A DNA stretch of 64,000 bases. Source: Adiantum capillus-veneris (lineage: Eukaryota; Streptophyta; Polypodiopsida; Polypodiales; Pteridaceae). The translations under genes were made by a program, and so were the position numbers. Positions 1 through 11,057 of this stretch are shown here, piece after piece (the stretch's first letter is position 1; every line of letters starts with the position of its first letter). A model generated the notes under the pieces. The model worked only from the letters and a program-made list of their open reading frames with translations, had not been told where the DNA came from and made no database searches. The stretch spans positions 30,459,709-30,523,708 of the forward strand of contig CM043971.1 in assembly GCA_014529385.2 (NCBI GenBank), in the 5' to 3' direction.

Positions 1-102
1 AGATTCCATCTAATGAGCCTTATTTGGAAAATTGAGCGGGCCTACTAGGAGTAATTTCTTTTTCCTTAAAACCTAAAACGACAAGTTAGCTACTAAGAGT
101 AT

Positions 103-373
103 GGTCACGCGAGGCTTAGTTATATGTAAGCCTTGACAATTCTGACTATAGAAGGTACGATAGTTTAGAATGTCATCAGGAGCAGCAGATAGTGAGAGGG
201 AGAGCGAGGCGCAGACCAGAGAGAGACAGAGAGAGAAGGGCTGACCGACAAGAAACCTGCATAGTTTGAAAACTATGCTTTTTTAGGCATAGTAATAACA
301 CTAAGCCGATGGAAAGTTGTACGCTGTCAGTCTTGGTCGGCTCTTGTAACGAGCAACTAAGCCTCGTGTGACC
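103..373. mobile_element. MITE-like element 1 (GGTCACGCGAGG family)
   Basis: Terminal inverted repeats are visible: GGTCACGCGAGGCTTAGTT at the left and its near complement, ending in GTGTGACC, at the right. The element is 271 bp, codes for nothing, and matches the size and ends of the element at 1316-1587. The interior contains the GGCATAGT motif seen in the other members. The flanking AT/AT may belong to the TIR; I could not settle a target duplication, so the superfamily is not assigned. Confidence 0.6.
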
Positions 374-1315
374 ATAGCCTAATGCCAAAACATGCATTGA
401 GTTGCATTGGCCACTCTAGTGGTAAAACTTAGCAGCTCTTTTTTGTTCTTTTTCTGTGTATTTGTAGAAGCAATAACCCCCTCAAGGCACATGTAGTGCT
501 TCAGGTTGATTGAATATTCTTTTGTGAATCAATATAACATCTCCACTCACAATTGTGAGTATGGAAAAAAGGGGAAAAAAAAACTAAAAGGACAATTTTC
601 TGTCATGTAGAGTTACAACTTGGTGTTAAGGAGTTAAGCCTCTTTAAATAATTGTTTTTGTCCTCATTATGTTTGATAAAAAAACCTACTCCTTTGTCCT
701 TTCCGCTTTTTATGATTACAAATTTTTTATATAAAATTTGCTTGAATGATTAAAAATGCATTGTACTTACGAGAAAAGACTTTGAGATAATTAAAAGCCT
801 TGGCAACTTTGCTAAGCATTTCTTTTATTGAAGCGGCTTTGGAAAAGGCACAAAAATAGATGTCGAAGAGTTGTCAAGCGTATACAAGATTAGAACGGCC
901 GGTCGCCTTCGATGACCTCCCTCTCTGTCTTTCTCTCTCCCTCTTTATCGTGCACAGAGAATTTTTGGACTATAGCCTTGATTTTGCAGTTCTCGACACG
1001 TGTAAAGTGCACTCTCTCTTCTGTTATAGAATACATATACATATAGATTGCTTTTGAGAAGTTTTGGTAGGAAAAAGGCTTACATGCACAAAGTTAAAAT
1101 CATATGTCTCACTAGGGAAGGAACTTTTGGGAGAACTTTTGGGAGAGAGAATGGTGGAGATGATAGTGATCTTTGACTTTGAACGAAAATGGATGGCATG
1201 TGATGCTGTTGAAGAATTGTGAGCCTAAAAGGAGTTGTCATGATGGAGAAGAAGAGCATCACAATATGATCATACTATATAAGAATTTGACTACTTTGTA
1301 AATGCCTTAGGCAAT
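374..1315. other. Unassigned AT-rich intergenic DNA
   Basis: No coding or RNA gene could be supported on either strand. The stretch is AT-rich with short A and T runs. Short ORFs here start in arbitrary context and show no motif. Confidence 0.5.
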
Positions 1316-1587
1316 GGTCACGCGAGGCTTAGTTATCAGTTATTTGAACAGATAACTAAGCCTCATTCTTGGTCACACGCAAAAAGAAGCATTAAACGAC
1401 TTACTAAGCTTACCCTTTGTAACTATGCCGAATTTGGCATAGTTGTGAAGTTGAAGGCATAGTTGGGAGGATAAACGAATAACTAAGCATCGCGTGACCA
1501 TGCAAAAGGCTTAGTTTTTCATTAAATGCTTTGTGTGTGCATAGTTGGCATAGTTATCAATAACTGATAACTAAGCCTCGCGTGACC
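1316..1587. mobile_element. MITE-like element 2 (GGTCACGCGAGG family)
   Basis: The terminal inverted repeat is about 30 bp: GGTCACGCGAGGCTTAGTTA followed by TCAGTTATT at the left, with the complement reading AATAACTGATAACTAAGCC then TCGCGTGACC at the right. Length is 272 bp, almost the same as element 1. Internal copies of the end motif occur near 1350-1380 and 1480-1503, so this copy may itself be a nested or rearranged MITE. The motif GGCATAGTT recurs several times inside. No ORF is present, so it would depend on a transposase supplied elsewhere. Confidence 0.7.
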
Positions 1588-2354
1588 ATGCCCTTAGCTA
1601 CAATGCACTAAAACAGGTGAAACTCTAGATTCATATGGCTGAGAATTGCAAAAAATTTGGCAGAAGAAAATTCTCTCCCTAGCGTTGAATTTGATTGAAT
1701 AGTAGATATCATAGTGGCCCACCTAGACTTTCAGTGTTTGTCGGTAGCATCGACATGGAAGCAAAAACTAGTGTCAAGGAGCTTTCTCCACGTAAAGCTA
1801 AAGTGCTCTAGAAACATATAGAGGGAAAGGATCATGGTTGCTCTCTAACGAGCACCATTGACCTTCAATTTTCACAGATTTTAACCTTTTCATGGTGATG
1901 TAGTGTATTTTTTGCAAGGTGGATCACATCCTTACCCTCAGAAAAACAAGAAATGAGACAAGGGATATATAGTTAGGTTCAACTAGGTGACTCATCCCTC
2001 ACAAGTAGGTTTATAACCATGTAATTACACTATCTCATTCCACTTACATTGGTGTAGCAAAGTATAAGCCGTGTATTACCATGGAACCACCATGTATGGT
2101 AGATACTGGAGCAAGATCTTACCCTGCAATCAATATTTGATTACCAGTGACTTCAAGCCAAACGTGAGAGCATCGCCTGCACTAGCCAAACATGACCAAA
2201 GTACACTGATTTATTGTGAGTTATATTTGTATTGGTGCTTCCATATCCCACTAATGCCATTTGCAATTATTTTCAAGCAAGTTGCATCTCTTTTTTCAAA
2301 AGAAATCAAATGGTTTGCATCAGGTAGTTTGACAGAATTGTGCCCACACCCACA
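1588..2354. other. Unassigned AT-rich intergenic DNA
   Basis: No gene, repeat unit or RNA structure was recognised. The 102-codon plus-strand ORF at 2071-2379 overlaps the SINE-like piece and has no recognisable domain. Confidence 0.5.
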
Positions 2355-2420
2355 TGTCATAGGGGTTGAACCAAAGTAGATGCGCTTAAACCCAGTAGCC
2401 TTGATCACTAGGCCATCTCC
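2355..2420 (-). repeat. tRNA-derived SINE-like fragment
   Basis: On the minus strand an A-box-like motif (TGGCCTAGTGATCAAGG, within 2403-2416) is followed about 35 nt later by a B-box-like GGTTCAACCCC (2362-2372). Spacing and order fit an RNA polymerase III internal promoter. I see no full cloverleaf, so this reads as a tRNA-derived SINE head or tRNA relic, not a working tRNA gene. Confidence 0.45.
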
Positions 2421-2890
2421 CCTTGACAAGTTGCATCACTTTTAGATGCACTTGGAAAATAGTATACGCTCTTCAAAAAGAATGTAGTGATTCTATCAAT
2501 GTGTCACGTTATTAGAAGGAGATATTACAAGGTAATTTGGATCAAGCTATTAGAAAAATGTTGCTTCATTGTGGGCAATAGACGATCAAGGCTCCCTTGC
2601 AATAACCACACACTCACAACTTAGAATGATGGAGCTCAAAGGGTCTTCATGCACTCTTGCGAAGGAACTTGATTTAGTGTAATCCCACCTACAAATTTTG
2701 CAATTTAGCTATGGATTTTAAGTTAGAGGTTAAGAAAACTCTGCAAAATTTGAAGAAAATTAGTGCAAAACCTTCATATAAAGTCAATTTATCTCTTAAA
2801 TTTTTTCATGTCTAGGTTTTCAAAGCGTTTGGTGAAAAGTTTTGCTCCAGCAACGACAATGAGTGTGATAGTTTCATTGAGTAAGGATGT
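2421..2890. other. Unassigned intergenic DNA
   Basis: Nothing was recognised. The 61-codon ORF at 2763-2948 runs into the next MITE and looks like chance. Confidence 0.45.
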
Positions 2891-3063
2891 GGTCACACGG
2901 AGCACAGTTATTAGTATGATGTTACTGAGGCGACTATGCAAGAATTGACATAATTACAAAATGTCTTGCAACTTGCATATAAGACAAAGACGTGGTGCAT
3001 GTGTAACAATGCAGAAGGCACAATTATTTCAAAAAGTAACTGATAACTATGCATCGTGTGACC
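2891..3063. mobile_element. MITE-like element 3 (diverged, shorter)
   Basis: The left end is GGTCACACGGAGCACAGTTAT. The right end is TAACTGATAACTATGCATCG then TGTGACC. These match the termini of elements 1 and 2 with substitutions, over only 173 bp. It is a shorter or internally deleted member of the family with no coding content. Confidence 0.5.
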
Positions 3064-3491
3064 ACTTCCTAAGAGAAGGGATTTTTGTGATACCCTAGAG
3101 GAGCACAAGCAAAAAGCGTGAGGTTGAATGAGTGGAATTGTAAGATTTTATTGTGGGAGTGGGATGTGGACTTGTGTGTGTAGGATGGGGAGCTTTTTGG
3201 GGGGATAATTATTGGTGAGTTGTCAAGAGACCGCTTTGCTTTGTTGCTCTTTCACCGAAAAATGCTTTTTGAGAGCATGATAGGCTAAGGAAGGAACAAT
3301 GCTTTTTTGTGAGCACGTTGGTGATGGCAACCTTCACATTGGTATTGATGGGTTTTCTTCACTCCCATCAAGCCCATGCCCCAAGACAACTAACATTCTT
3401 GTACAAATGGGAATGTTTGGATCATGCTCTCTTCCATAAGGAGGTAGTACTAGCACCTATTTTTTGAGTGCTTTCTTAGACATTTTGAAAT

Positions 3492-3522
<31 letters not shown>

Positions 3523-4257
3523 GCGTGGCACGGCCCCATGCCCACCCAAAGGTTGAATTTTTTGATGGGCATTTACCATTTTAGTGCTTTTTTTTAAACC
3601 GTTTTTAACAAGCAAATACATGAACTACATACAAAAATTGCATTGAATTAGACAAAAATATATGAACCTTTGAAATTTGAAGGGCAAGGGTTCTATAAAA
3701 AAATCACTCCACCCCTTTTTCCACCCTTCTAAATTGAGGTAAATGGGTTATCTTGGTTCCCTCTTGAATACCAATTCTTGAGTTCAAGGCTTATCGATAG
3801 GTAGTTTTTTCAAGTCACTCTAGATTGTTCCAACGGCTTCAAAACTTCTCTTCGCCTCACTCACACACACACACACATTTTTCTAGCCTTTTTTGTTTAC
3901 AGGTTTACAAACATTTTTTCAAATTGATAAATCACCCCGAATTAACTGATCTATCCGAATTTCTCTCAAGTACCAATGGGTGCCCAAACAATTGCAACCC
4001 AAGGGTCAACCACTCAAGTAGTGCTTAAAGTCCAACAAAAATTGTTAGGTTGCTCTTCAAAACACGGGTAAGCATAACCATTCAAAGTCTGGTTACTTGC
4101 CCCAAAATGAGGGCAAGATTTAAAAATCCCACTAGTATCCATCTGCAAATACCCATCATAATTTCGCATGTAATATACATTTGGTTTGATGAGTGCAAAT
4201 GCTAGTATAATCACTCATGAGGGATGGTGAACATAAGAGTCAAAAATGTGCTACCCA
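3064..4257. other. Intergenic DNA with a (CT)n tract at 3496-3522
   Basis: No gene is supported. It contains a 27-bp CT microsatellite at 3496-3522 and a short (CA)n run near 3862. The remainder is AT-rich. Confidence 0.5.
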
Positions 4258-4330
4258 AGGGGCCTAGCATAGTTGGAAGAGGGTTGGACTTGCATCACCA
4301 AGTTGGTGGATTCAACCCCCACTAAGCGCC
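4258..4330 (+). repeat. tRNA-derived SINE-like fragment
   Basis: TAGCATAGTTGG at about 4266-4277 fits the A-box consensus, and GGATTCAACCCCC at about 4308-4320 fits a B box. The two are about 40 nt apart in the correct order. The 3' body is not delimited. The boxes also resemble a decayed tRNA gene, and I could not fold a convincing acceptor stem. Confidence 0.45.
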
Positions 4331-4823
4331 CTTGGAGGTATTTCAAGGCAAAGAATGGTCTCGAGTGCCCAGCCTGATGCACGGTGTTGGTGGAATAAAA
4401 AAGCTAACTTGTCTTCATTTAAAAACAAGAGTCTAAAATGTGCACAAGATTGACGATAGGATAGCTTCCTCACCTCCAAGAGTGTAAAGGCCCTCCCTCT
4501 CCACTGCATTTTATTCCGCCAATCATATGGAGACTTACCACACACAAGACACATTAGGTACTCGTTATTCTTCTTGCTTATGCACACTAGCACTCACATG
4601 TACCTATAGACGGTGTCGATACTACATCTGGTCAGTGGTCGCAATAGAGGCCCAAGGGATTCACTCAAAATATGTAAGTGTAATATGTGAGCTCACTTGG
4701 AGGGGTTTTCATAATTCAAAGAGTTATAGAATTACATGTAAAAGAGGGGTTAAAAAATTAAAGTTTTAAAAAAGGTTATAGGTTTATAAAATAAAAGGTG
4801 TCTTTTAATTCATGGTAAAAATT

Positions 4824-4873
<50 letters not shown>

Positions 4874-5099
4874 GGGTTTTATGAATACCTCTTGAATGCA
4901 CGTACTATAGAGGTATTTTTGAAAGGAACTGTTAGGAATAGGGGAGAAGTCGGCAATCTAGCAAGGCTACAAACCTAGTAAGGGACAATACAAAAGGCAA
5001 ACGAAGAGGCTAAAATCCAACAAGCACTTGGAGGTTAAGAAAAGAAAGTTTATTAGATAGGGTAATGAAGTAGACTATCCACAAGTGAGGAAGACTATC

Positions 5100-5102
<3 letters not shown>
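4331..5102. other. Intergenic DNA with (GT)22 at 4826-4869
   Basis: The pure GT microsatellite spans 4826-4869. No coding sequence was recognised around it. Confidence 0.55.
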
Positions 5103-5152
<50 letters not shown>

Positions 5153-5415
5153 AAAAGAGAGGGAGGAACGGATAAGGGTTATATAGTGATAGGGAAAGAG
5201 AGAGGAAGAAGGGAGTGGGAGAAGAGGAGGACCTTGAGGAAGGAAGGGTGGTTGTTGGAGGAGGAGGTGGACGTGGAGGAAGGGAGAGTGGCTAGAGGAG
5301 TAGATGGACACAGGAGGTGGAGGAGAGGGAGGATGTTGGAGGAGGAGGCGGAGGAGGAGGAGCAAGGGAAGAGGAAGAAGCACATGGGTGGTGAGAGGAG
5401 GAAGGGGAGATAGGG
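5103..5415. repeat. (GA)n tract plus GGA-rich polypurine strand
   Basis: A 49-bp pure GA microsatellite (5103-5151) is followed by some 260 bp in which the plus strand is almost wholly purine, dominated by GAGGAGG and GGAAG runs. Open frames on both strands here (serine/leucine/proline-rich on the minus strand, arginine/glutamate-rich on the plus strand) are by-products of composition and not genes. Confidence 0.7.
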
Positions 5416-5639
5416 AGGGCAACTGTAAAAAAAAAACCTCGCTCCAAATCTCTCTCCATTGAGCTCGCTCAAAGACCTACCTCCAATAGAGCCACTGACT
5501 CAGGATCCTTGAAGAAGTCATCTATAGGTTAGAGGTGAAAGGTCCAAACCGTCCTCACAAGAAAATTGCAAACTAATAATAAAAAGGTAGCCTTTGAAGG
5601 GGCAAAGAGCAAGCAAGGTCATGCATCATCATGGCCAAA

Positions 5640-6061
5640 ATGAAAGGTAGCTTCATAAGCTATGAGAAAGGCATATGAAGAAGGATTTGACAATCTATTG
5701 CCCACAGAGGATGACCACAAATCTTTCACCCTTTCTCTCATTGTGCAATCCCATCGACCACCCCATCCAAAGAAGCATGGAGAAGAACTCAACAAATCAA
5801 ATCCTCATAGGGTGAAAAGGTGGGAGTGTCTCGAGAGAATGTGGTAGAATCCCATTTGATAATCCCTCCTAAGATGCCTAGCAAAAGATGCTTTATCAAC
5901 TAGCAGCACAAAGGCTCCATCTCCACTACCTAATAAGATGAGGAAGAAGACTCCTCAAATTCTAAGAAGATATCAAAGTTCGCCCTAGATAAAGATGATC
6001 TTCTTGTGAAAACCATACCACTCACAAGCCTCCACACTCATGTTAGATTATGGGAATGAAT

Positions 6062-6126
<65 letters not shown>

Positions 6127-6605
6127 ATTTGGATAAAGAAGGAAAGGAAAACAAAGAAGAGAGAAAACATCCTGCTCCACCCAAAGATGCTCGAGTGTAA
6201 AAAGAACCATAAAGCACGAGGACCGTGAGAACTCAAAAAGCAAGCAACTAGAGGGGAAGTTGAGAAGAAAGCACCAAAGGTGTTCATCCTTGAGGATTCC
6301 ACTTAAACCTGCATCGCAATGGTTCCTAAAGATAAGTGCGAGTCAATCATGGTATATGACCCTAAGGATGAGACCCCCCTTCAAGCCCAAAGAGATATAG
6401 AGTTGTAGAAGTTTCTACATAAAATAGTCAAGCCACAAATTTGGGTCCAAGAAAAGCAAGTGCAAGTTGGAGTAGGAGAGCTCTTCTCAAGCGTGGTCGA
6501 TGCCATGGACTCTCTATCATTGTTACAAAAGAGCTCCTAGAATAGAGGAGGCTCTAATACAAGTAGGTAGATAAAAGAATCCCAAAGAGAAACGTTGAAG
6601 ACTTT
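5640..6605 (+). pseudogene. Dispersed coding repeat, copy A (5' part), interrupted by copia
   Basis: The frame from 5662 encodes a peptide starting MRKAYEEGFDNLL with KKHGEELNKS downstream. The frame at 25690-25921 encodes MRTTFKEGFGKLF with KKHKEEFNRS at matching distances. A second block near 6255-6300 (EKKAPKVFILEDS) matches 25900-25945. So both are copies of one longer coding repeat. Frames here are broken by stops and by the GA tract at 6063-6122. The 5 bp before the copia LTR (ACTTT) nearly match those after it (ATTTT), so the repeat probably continued at 23510. The encoded family is not recognised; a transposon-derived ORF is my best guess. Confidence 0.45.
6063..6122 (+). repeat. (GA)n microsatellite
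   Basis: About 60 bp of uninterrupted AG/GA dinucleotide repeat sits inside the relic of dispersed repeat copy A. Confidence 0.9.
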
Positions 6606-6810
6606 TGAAGAGTGCGTGTGTGCAGATGCGTGCGTGCACCATGCAGATGTGTGTGTGCAAGAAGGAGATATTAGACCGACGTGTGGGTGGAGTAAGGCTT
6701 ATAATGAGCTACACCTTATTGTTGTAGATATGTACACACAATAAGATGAGTAGTGGGTGGCGTCCATAGCTTAGGCGACCGAGTCATGCACATATGCCTT
6801 TACCCCAACA
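6606..6810 (-). repeat. Copia 3' LTR
   Basis: The LTR is 205 bp. In minus orientation it starts TGTTGGGGTAAAGGCATA and ends in CA next to 6605. It is clearly related to 23292-23504 but diverged and with indels. The sequence just upstream on the minus strand, AAGTGGGAGAT (6811-6821), is a typical copia polypurine tract. Confidence 0.7.
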
Positions 6811-6821
6811 ATCTCCCACTT

Positions 6822-7655
6822 AAAGGTGAATGTGCCGATAGGTGGGTCCTCCTAGCTAAACTACTAGTATGTACAAGAAAACAAGTGAGAGACTCTCTCA
6901 ACCTACACCCACTGGCTTGCTCAATCAATCTACATTCAATTGTATCGGCTCTAGTGATAGGCGAGCGTGTGTATCCTCACTAGCCTGCATGTAAATCCCG
7001 CAGACAACTTTGTATGGTATGTAAACTCCACTATGCATCATGCTAGTGTCAATCATCATATGATTGACAATCCCTACTGCAAATGCTCCCGCTGCAGCTG
7101 ATAGGTTAGGCCTCAATACTAGACGCTCAAACACTAACAAAATCCTTGCAAACCTGGTTGTCCTAGAACCCCCTGCATTATCTACATGTGTTGCATCATC
7201 AGGACTACCCATTGTGTATGGATGTGTCAACTCCGACACTAGGATGGCTACATCCCTCTCATCCATAGGCAAACATGTGCATTCTTGCACCAACTCATCA
7301 ACCTCTAGCATGAGCATATCAAAAAACTCCATGTTTGTCATCTTTGCCTATGTCTCTAGGAAGCAGACCGCTCTACCTCTGTTTGCACATGCCCTGATAA
7401 CATCTATTGTGTGTCACTAGAGCACTACCCCTCTATCTATGTCTCTATAGAGTCCACTGGCATGTCTTTCGCAGCTAAATGCTCTATCTCTTGAGCATGG
7501 TGGACCTGACCCGCAAAGGAGAAACATCTCATCTGTCACTGAAATCATGCCAGTAACAAAACTGAGACCATGCCGTCTCGAACCTCAGACACATGCATAG
7601 GATATACTAAGCCACTGCAAGCTCCTTTGGCGATCCCTAATGAGCCGCAATGCAT
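6822..7655 (-). pseudogene. Copia internal region downstream of protease, degenerate
   Basis: This continues the copia polyprotein after the protease. The stretch at about 7400-7655 may hold a decayed GAG-pre-integrase segment, but frames are broken. A 138-codon open frame at 6925-7341 shows no integrase DDE, RT or RNase H motif, and I do not recognise it. The region is far too short for the missing pol domains, so a large deletion is inferred. Confidence 0.35.
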
Positions 7656-8135
7656 CTAGAAAGATTGCTCCCTAAGGAGTGTCTGACACCCACAATTTGT
7701 TAATTGCCTCACTAATATCAAGCTTTGTCTCAGTTGAGGAACATAGCGCACATGTCGTAGAGTATATGATGCACCACTGGGTAATGACAAGAAAACATCT
7801 CTTGCACCTGCAATGTCAAATGCCAAACCATTGGCCAAGTGTAGACAACAAAATCTCCCACTAGAGAAGGTGCTAAACCACTCACGATGCGGTTTGACGT
7901 GAAAAACTTCATCCTCATCTAATAACCAATGAGGAGAAGTGTCACCTCTCAAAGACATATAATCATGTGGAACGCTAAAGGAAAATGTGACATCACCATC
8001 ACTGGCATATGAAGCCACTACTCTAGCATGTGTCAAAACCTCATGTGTATCATGCATAGACCTCCACCGCTACCTCATACATCTGAAACAATGACGTCTA
8101 ATGTGCCCTATGTGACCACATTGCCAACAACGCAT
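7656..8135 (-). pseudogene. Copia Gag zinc knuckle and aspartic protease relic (main part)
   Basis: On the minus strand the part next to 8135 encodes CWQCGHIGHIRRHC, a perfect CX2CX4HX4C Gag zinc knuckle, followed by an in-frame stop. The frame from 8057 then carries copia protease features: WLLDEDEVFHVKPHREWF, where the catalytic D-[ST]-G-A is replaced by D-E-D-E, then LPSGASYTLRHVRYVPQL about 60 residues later, which is very characteristic of the copia protease end. The protein would cut the Gag-Pol polyprotein inside the particle, but the lost active-site triad makes this copy dead. The knuckle reading frame resumes at 20448 on the far side of the Tat insertion. Confidence 0.75.
8132..8135. 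repeat. Target-site duplication GCAT (left)
   Basis: GCAT directly precedes the 5' LTR and is repeated at 20444-20447 directly after the 3' LTR. Removing the element and one copy restores a continuous copia reading frame through the zinc knuckle. Four bases is one short of the five usual for Ty3/gypsy. Confidence 0.75.
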
Positions 8136-9848
8136 TGATAGCCGTTTTCCGGCTCTTTGTAATTGCCACAGTGAGTTACCTCACCCTACCAAAATCACCT
8201 AAACACTGTGGCTATCCCTACCATTTCACTGTACATAGGCGTGCGTGGGTCACGTGACTTTTCCCATATCTCCTTACTGAAATAAAAAACCCTCAATTAG
8301 CTAGGCATTGGGCTAGTTGAGCCAAAAAAAAAATAAAAAAATATAAGTATATTATGGCCCATGCGTATGTAAATATTTCTTTGTATATAGGGCCTAAATA
8401 AAAGATTTTTTCATAATTATTTTGGTATTTATTTAAATATTTCTACCTAGGTGTGTGTTATTTATGCTCTGGACATTGCCTCACCATTACCACAATTTTT
8501 TCTTATCATTTTTCATACTCTTTATTCCATATAGAAATATTTTCATGTAAGATTCTCTTATATTTCGTGTAACTCCACCCCAACAAAAATCCAAAAAAAC
8601 TAGTTTTATTTATGTGTATATTTTTTCACTATTGTGATTTTTCCCTTCCTACATCTATTTTGTTTTCTTTATAAAAAATTAGAACACCAAAAATATTTAT
8701 CTTTTTATGGTAGCCTCATAATGAGAGAGATTTTTTTTGACCCCTTTATATTTTTTTCCACTTATATTATTTATATTTGACATGCAGATATTTTTTAGAC
8801 CCCTCAATATTTGATTTTCTTAGTTGTACTATTCACTTATATCATAATCTCAACAATATCTTCAATTATAGACCTACCAAATAAGGTCAAGGGTAGGTGG
8901 CATGCATACATGCACTATGGAGGGCTCACTCTTGGAGGTATTCAAAAGAATCATCCAAAGAAGGACCCCACAAGGACCTTGTGCAGTGGAAAAAAACGAT
9001 CGGTTTTGCTGAATTTTTAAAGTTCACTTGCTCTCCAAATTTGAAAAGGTAATACAAACAAAAGTTGTAGCTCGTGGGCTGAACTTTTGCCTCAAATTTT
9101 TTCATATTTTTTTGAGCTACGAGCTGTGAGCTATGATTTTATTAGTGGACCCCAGTTTTTCCATGCTATGCAGCCACACTCTCTCTTCCACTTTATCATT
9201 TTCCTCTTTCACACACACTTCTCCACTCATCATCCCCACCTCTCTCACCACTCCTCTATGCACCCTACTCACCTTCTCCTCAACCTTGAAGAATAAGAGA
9301 AACCATGGTGAACTCATACCTCCCACACACAATTCCATTCCAAAATTGACCACCTAGTCTCATTTTTCCTCCTCCAATTTACCCATATCTATCAAAAAAA
9401 CCACAAAATTCAGCCTCTTCTCTTAAAAGACAGCATCATGGTGGTTGATTACTCAGCTTCAATTACCTTGTCTCTCAAGGAAGGTCAAGAGTGGAGAAAA
9501 AATGTACCGTCGAAGCTAGTGGACCGTCAACAAGCGTCAAAATTGGCCCTACTCAAGACACTTGGAGCATCAACCTCGTAAGAAATCCACCTTTTCTTAC
9601 CTCTTAAGAGTTTTTCTTCCTTATTTGTATCCTACATGGATACTCCCATTGTAAATATCCAATTCCATTTGTAAATTAATACTAACTCTACTAACACTAA
9701 CCCACTATGAAAAGTCCTATCACCTCCATTTCTCTCCTCTCTCTTTCCCCACCAACTTCTTGATAATTCCAAGCAAAAGAAATTAGATAAATTGCTGAAA
9801 ATCTAACCCAACCATGGTTAGAGGAGTAACCCTAGCCTTCAAAATTGC

Positions 9849-9855
9849 TATAAAA
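9849..9855 (+). promoter_or_regulatory. TATA box candidate in the 5' LTR
   Basis: TATAAAA occurs in the context GCTATAAAAGGAGGG, the best TATA motif in the LTR. It is preserved in the 3' LTR at 19406-19412. Transcription would start some 30 bp downstream, leaving a U5 of roughly 0.85 kb. The assignment rests on motif and position only. Confidence 0.5.
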
Positions 9856-10311
9856 GGAGGGTGTAGCTAGCACAAAAAGGGGGAGCCATAAGTAAGAGCA
9901 CTATGCTATAGCTTGAGAAGCCAAGCTCAACCTCTCTAGAAGGAGCTCTTGAGTGGAAGCTCATTGTCTTATGCATGTGGATGTGTTGTAATAGGAGATT
10001 AACAAGGAAACTCTATGCCATTGTAAGAGAGAGAGTGATCACTCAATTGAGAGTAGGAAATCTATCATTTCTCCTACTAGTGTAAGCTCAACATTTGCTG
10101 AATCAAGGAGGGTGGATTTGGACTAAGCTTGGATACTTTGTCTCTCTTCCCACGTGAAGTAATGGACAACAATGATGTGTAAGTGTCTTGGTGTTTTTTT
10201 TTGTTAAGTTCTTGATAGCTTGTCTCTAGTGTTGTCATCAATTTAGCCATAAATCCCACATACTGTAAGAGGGCGACAGGGTGGAGAGGACTCCCCTGGC
10301 CTTAAGACAGT

Positions 10312-10392
10312 GAGTGGGGTGGCTTTTCTTGTGATGTGTTGTGGTGTAATTTACTCAAGCTATGTTGAACAAATACTAATATCACTTTGATT
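10312..10392 (+). repeat. Single copy of the 81-bp LTR unit
   Basis: This is the 81-bp unit (starting GAGTGGGGTGGC) that is present three times in tandem in the 3' LTR at 19866-20108. Confidence 0.85.
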
Positions 10393-10516
10393 GGTCATGA
10401 CAGATTTGTAAGAAGGTATTAGTGCAACAAACACCCCCTCCCCCTTCTCTCTCTTTCTTACATATATAATTGTGTTTGCTTGATCATTGCCGATACGTTT
10501 CAAAGCAGCCCGAGCA

Positions 10517-10519
<3 letters not shown>

Positions 10520-10572
<53 letters not shown>
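10520..10572 (+). repeat. (CT)n microsatellite in the 5' LTR
   Basis: About 53 bp of CT repeat. The equivalent tract in the 3' LTR (20236-20268) is about 33 bp, so the tract has changed length since insertion. Confidence 0.9.
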
Positions 10573-10574
<2 letters not shown>

Positions 10575-10750
10575 ATGCGTCCTAGTTCGCATCCAAAACT
10601 AGGTGGTGCCCCAAATTTGTGTAGGGTTAGGTTGCGGGTTTGTGTGTGTGTTTGTTGTTTTTCCAACCCCAACCCAATTGAGCAGCACGGGAGCCTTGAA
10701 GGGTGTTTAGAGGTTGCTCTTCTTGTTGCCTTCCCCGGACCGCCTCAAAT

Positions 10751-10768
10751 TGGTGCCCCCACGGAGGA
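10751..10768 (+). promoter_or_regulatory. Primer-binding site
   Basis: TGGTGCCCCCACGGAGGA starts 3 nt after the LTR end. The leading TGG pairs with the universal tRNA 3' CCA. It is not the common tRNA-iMet site, and I could not assign the tRNA with confidence. Confidence 0.65.
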
Positions 10769-10823
10769 CAGGCTTGTGTAGGTTTTGTGAAGGCTCAACC
10801 TTTAGCATAATCAAGTAGCTTGC

Positions 10824-11036
10824 ATGAATCACGAGAATTTTTATGATCCCTTCATTCCCATTGCAAGGCAAAAGGTGCACATAATTGTTGGTACTAAGTT
10901 GCAATTTCAGCGAGTAATTCGTAGAATTTTAGGTCCTCTTAGGTTAGCCGAGATAAACACTTCGGTAAATCCTTTTATTTTGCCTCTCATTAGGTACAAT
11001 ATTAGCTTGGACGTCTATATTTTTGTGTTATTTTAA
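10824..11036 (+). CDS. Tat accessory ORF 1a (70 aa, unknown)
   Basis: A 70-codon ORF with an ATG, the first after the primer-binding site. No known domain was recognised. Its C-terminal half is duplicated in the next ORF (11058-11276). The shared pattern is NPxILPLIxYxxSxDVxxFxLF followed directly by TAA in both. The two ORFs share a frame and are separated by about 20 nt with two stops. Conserved spacing and the same C-terminal end suggest selection on the protein, not chance. In the Tat/Ogre group an extra ORF before gag is known, with unknown role. Function here is unknown; it could also be an exon of a spliced accessory gene. Confidence 0.5.
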   Translation: MNHENFYDPFIPIARQKVHIIVGTKLQFQRVIRRILGPLRLAEINTSVNPFILPLIRYNISLDVYIFVLF

Positions 11037-11057
11037 GCATTAGGACATGCATAGGCC

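Larger units (their letters stand above)
8136..10747 (+). repeat. Tat element 5' LTR
   Basis: The LTR is 2612 bp, beginning TGATAGCCGTTTTCC and ending CCGGACCGCCTCA. It aligns end to end with 17701-20443. It carries a TATA-box-like motif, one copy of an 81-bp unit that is triplicated in the other LTR, and a CT microsatellite. Open frames that occur in both LTRs at the same place (for example at 8811-9020) are conserved only because the LTRs are copies; they show no domain. Confidence 0.92.

Noticed and set aside
5075-5472. Proline/serine/leucine-rich minus-strand and arginine/glutamate-rich plus-strand ORFs
   Set aside because: These are translations of a purine-only strand; all frames stay open for compositional reasons.
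8811-9020. 69-codon ORF present in both Tat LTRs (also 18368-18577)
   Set aside because: It is conserved only because the LTRs are copies. It has no domain and lies in the U3 upstream of the TATA box.
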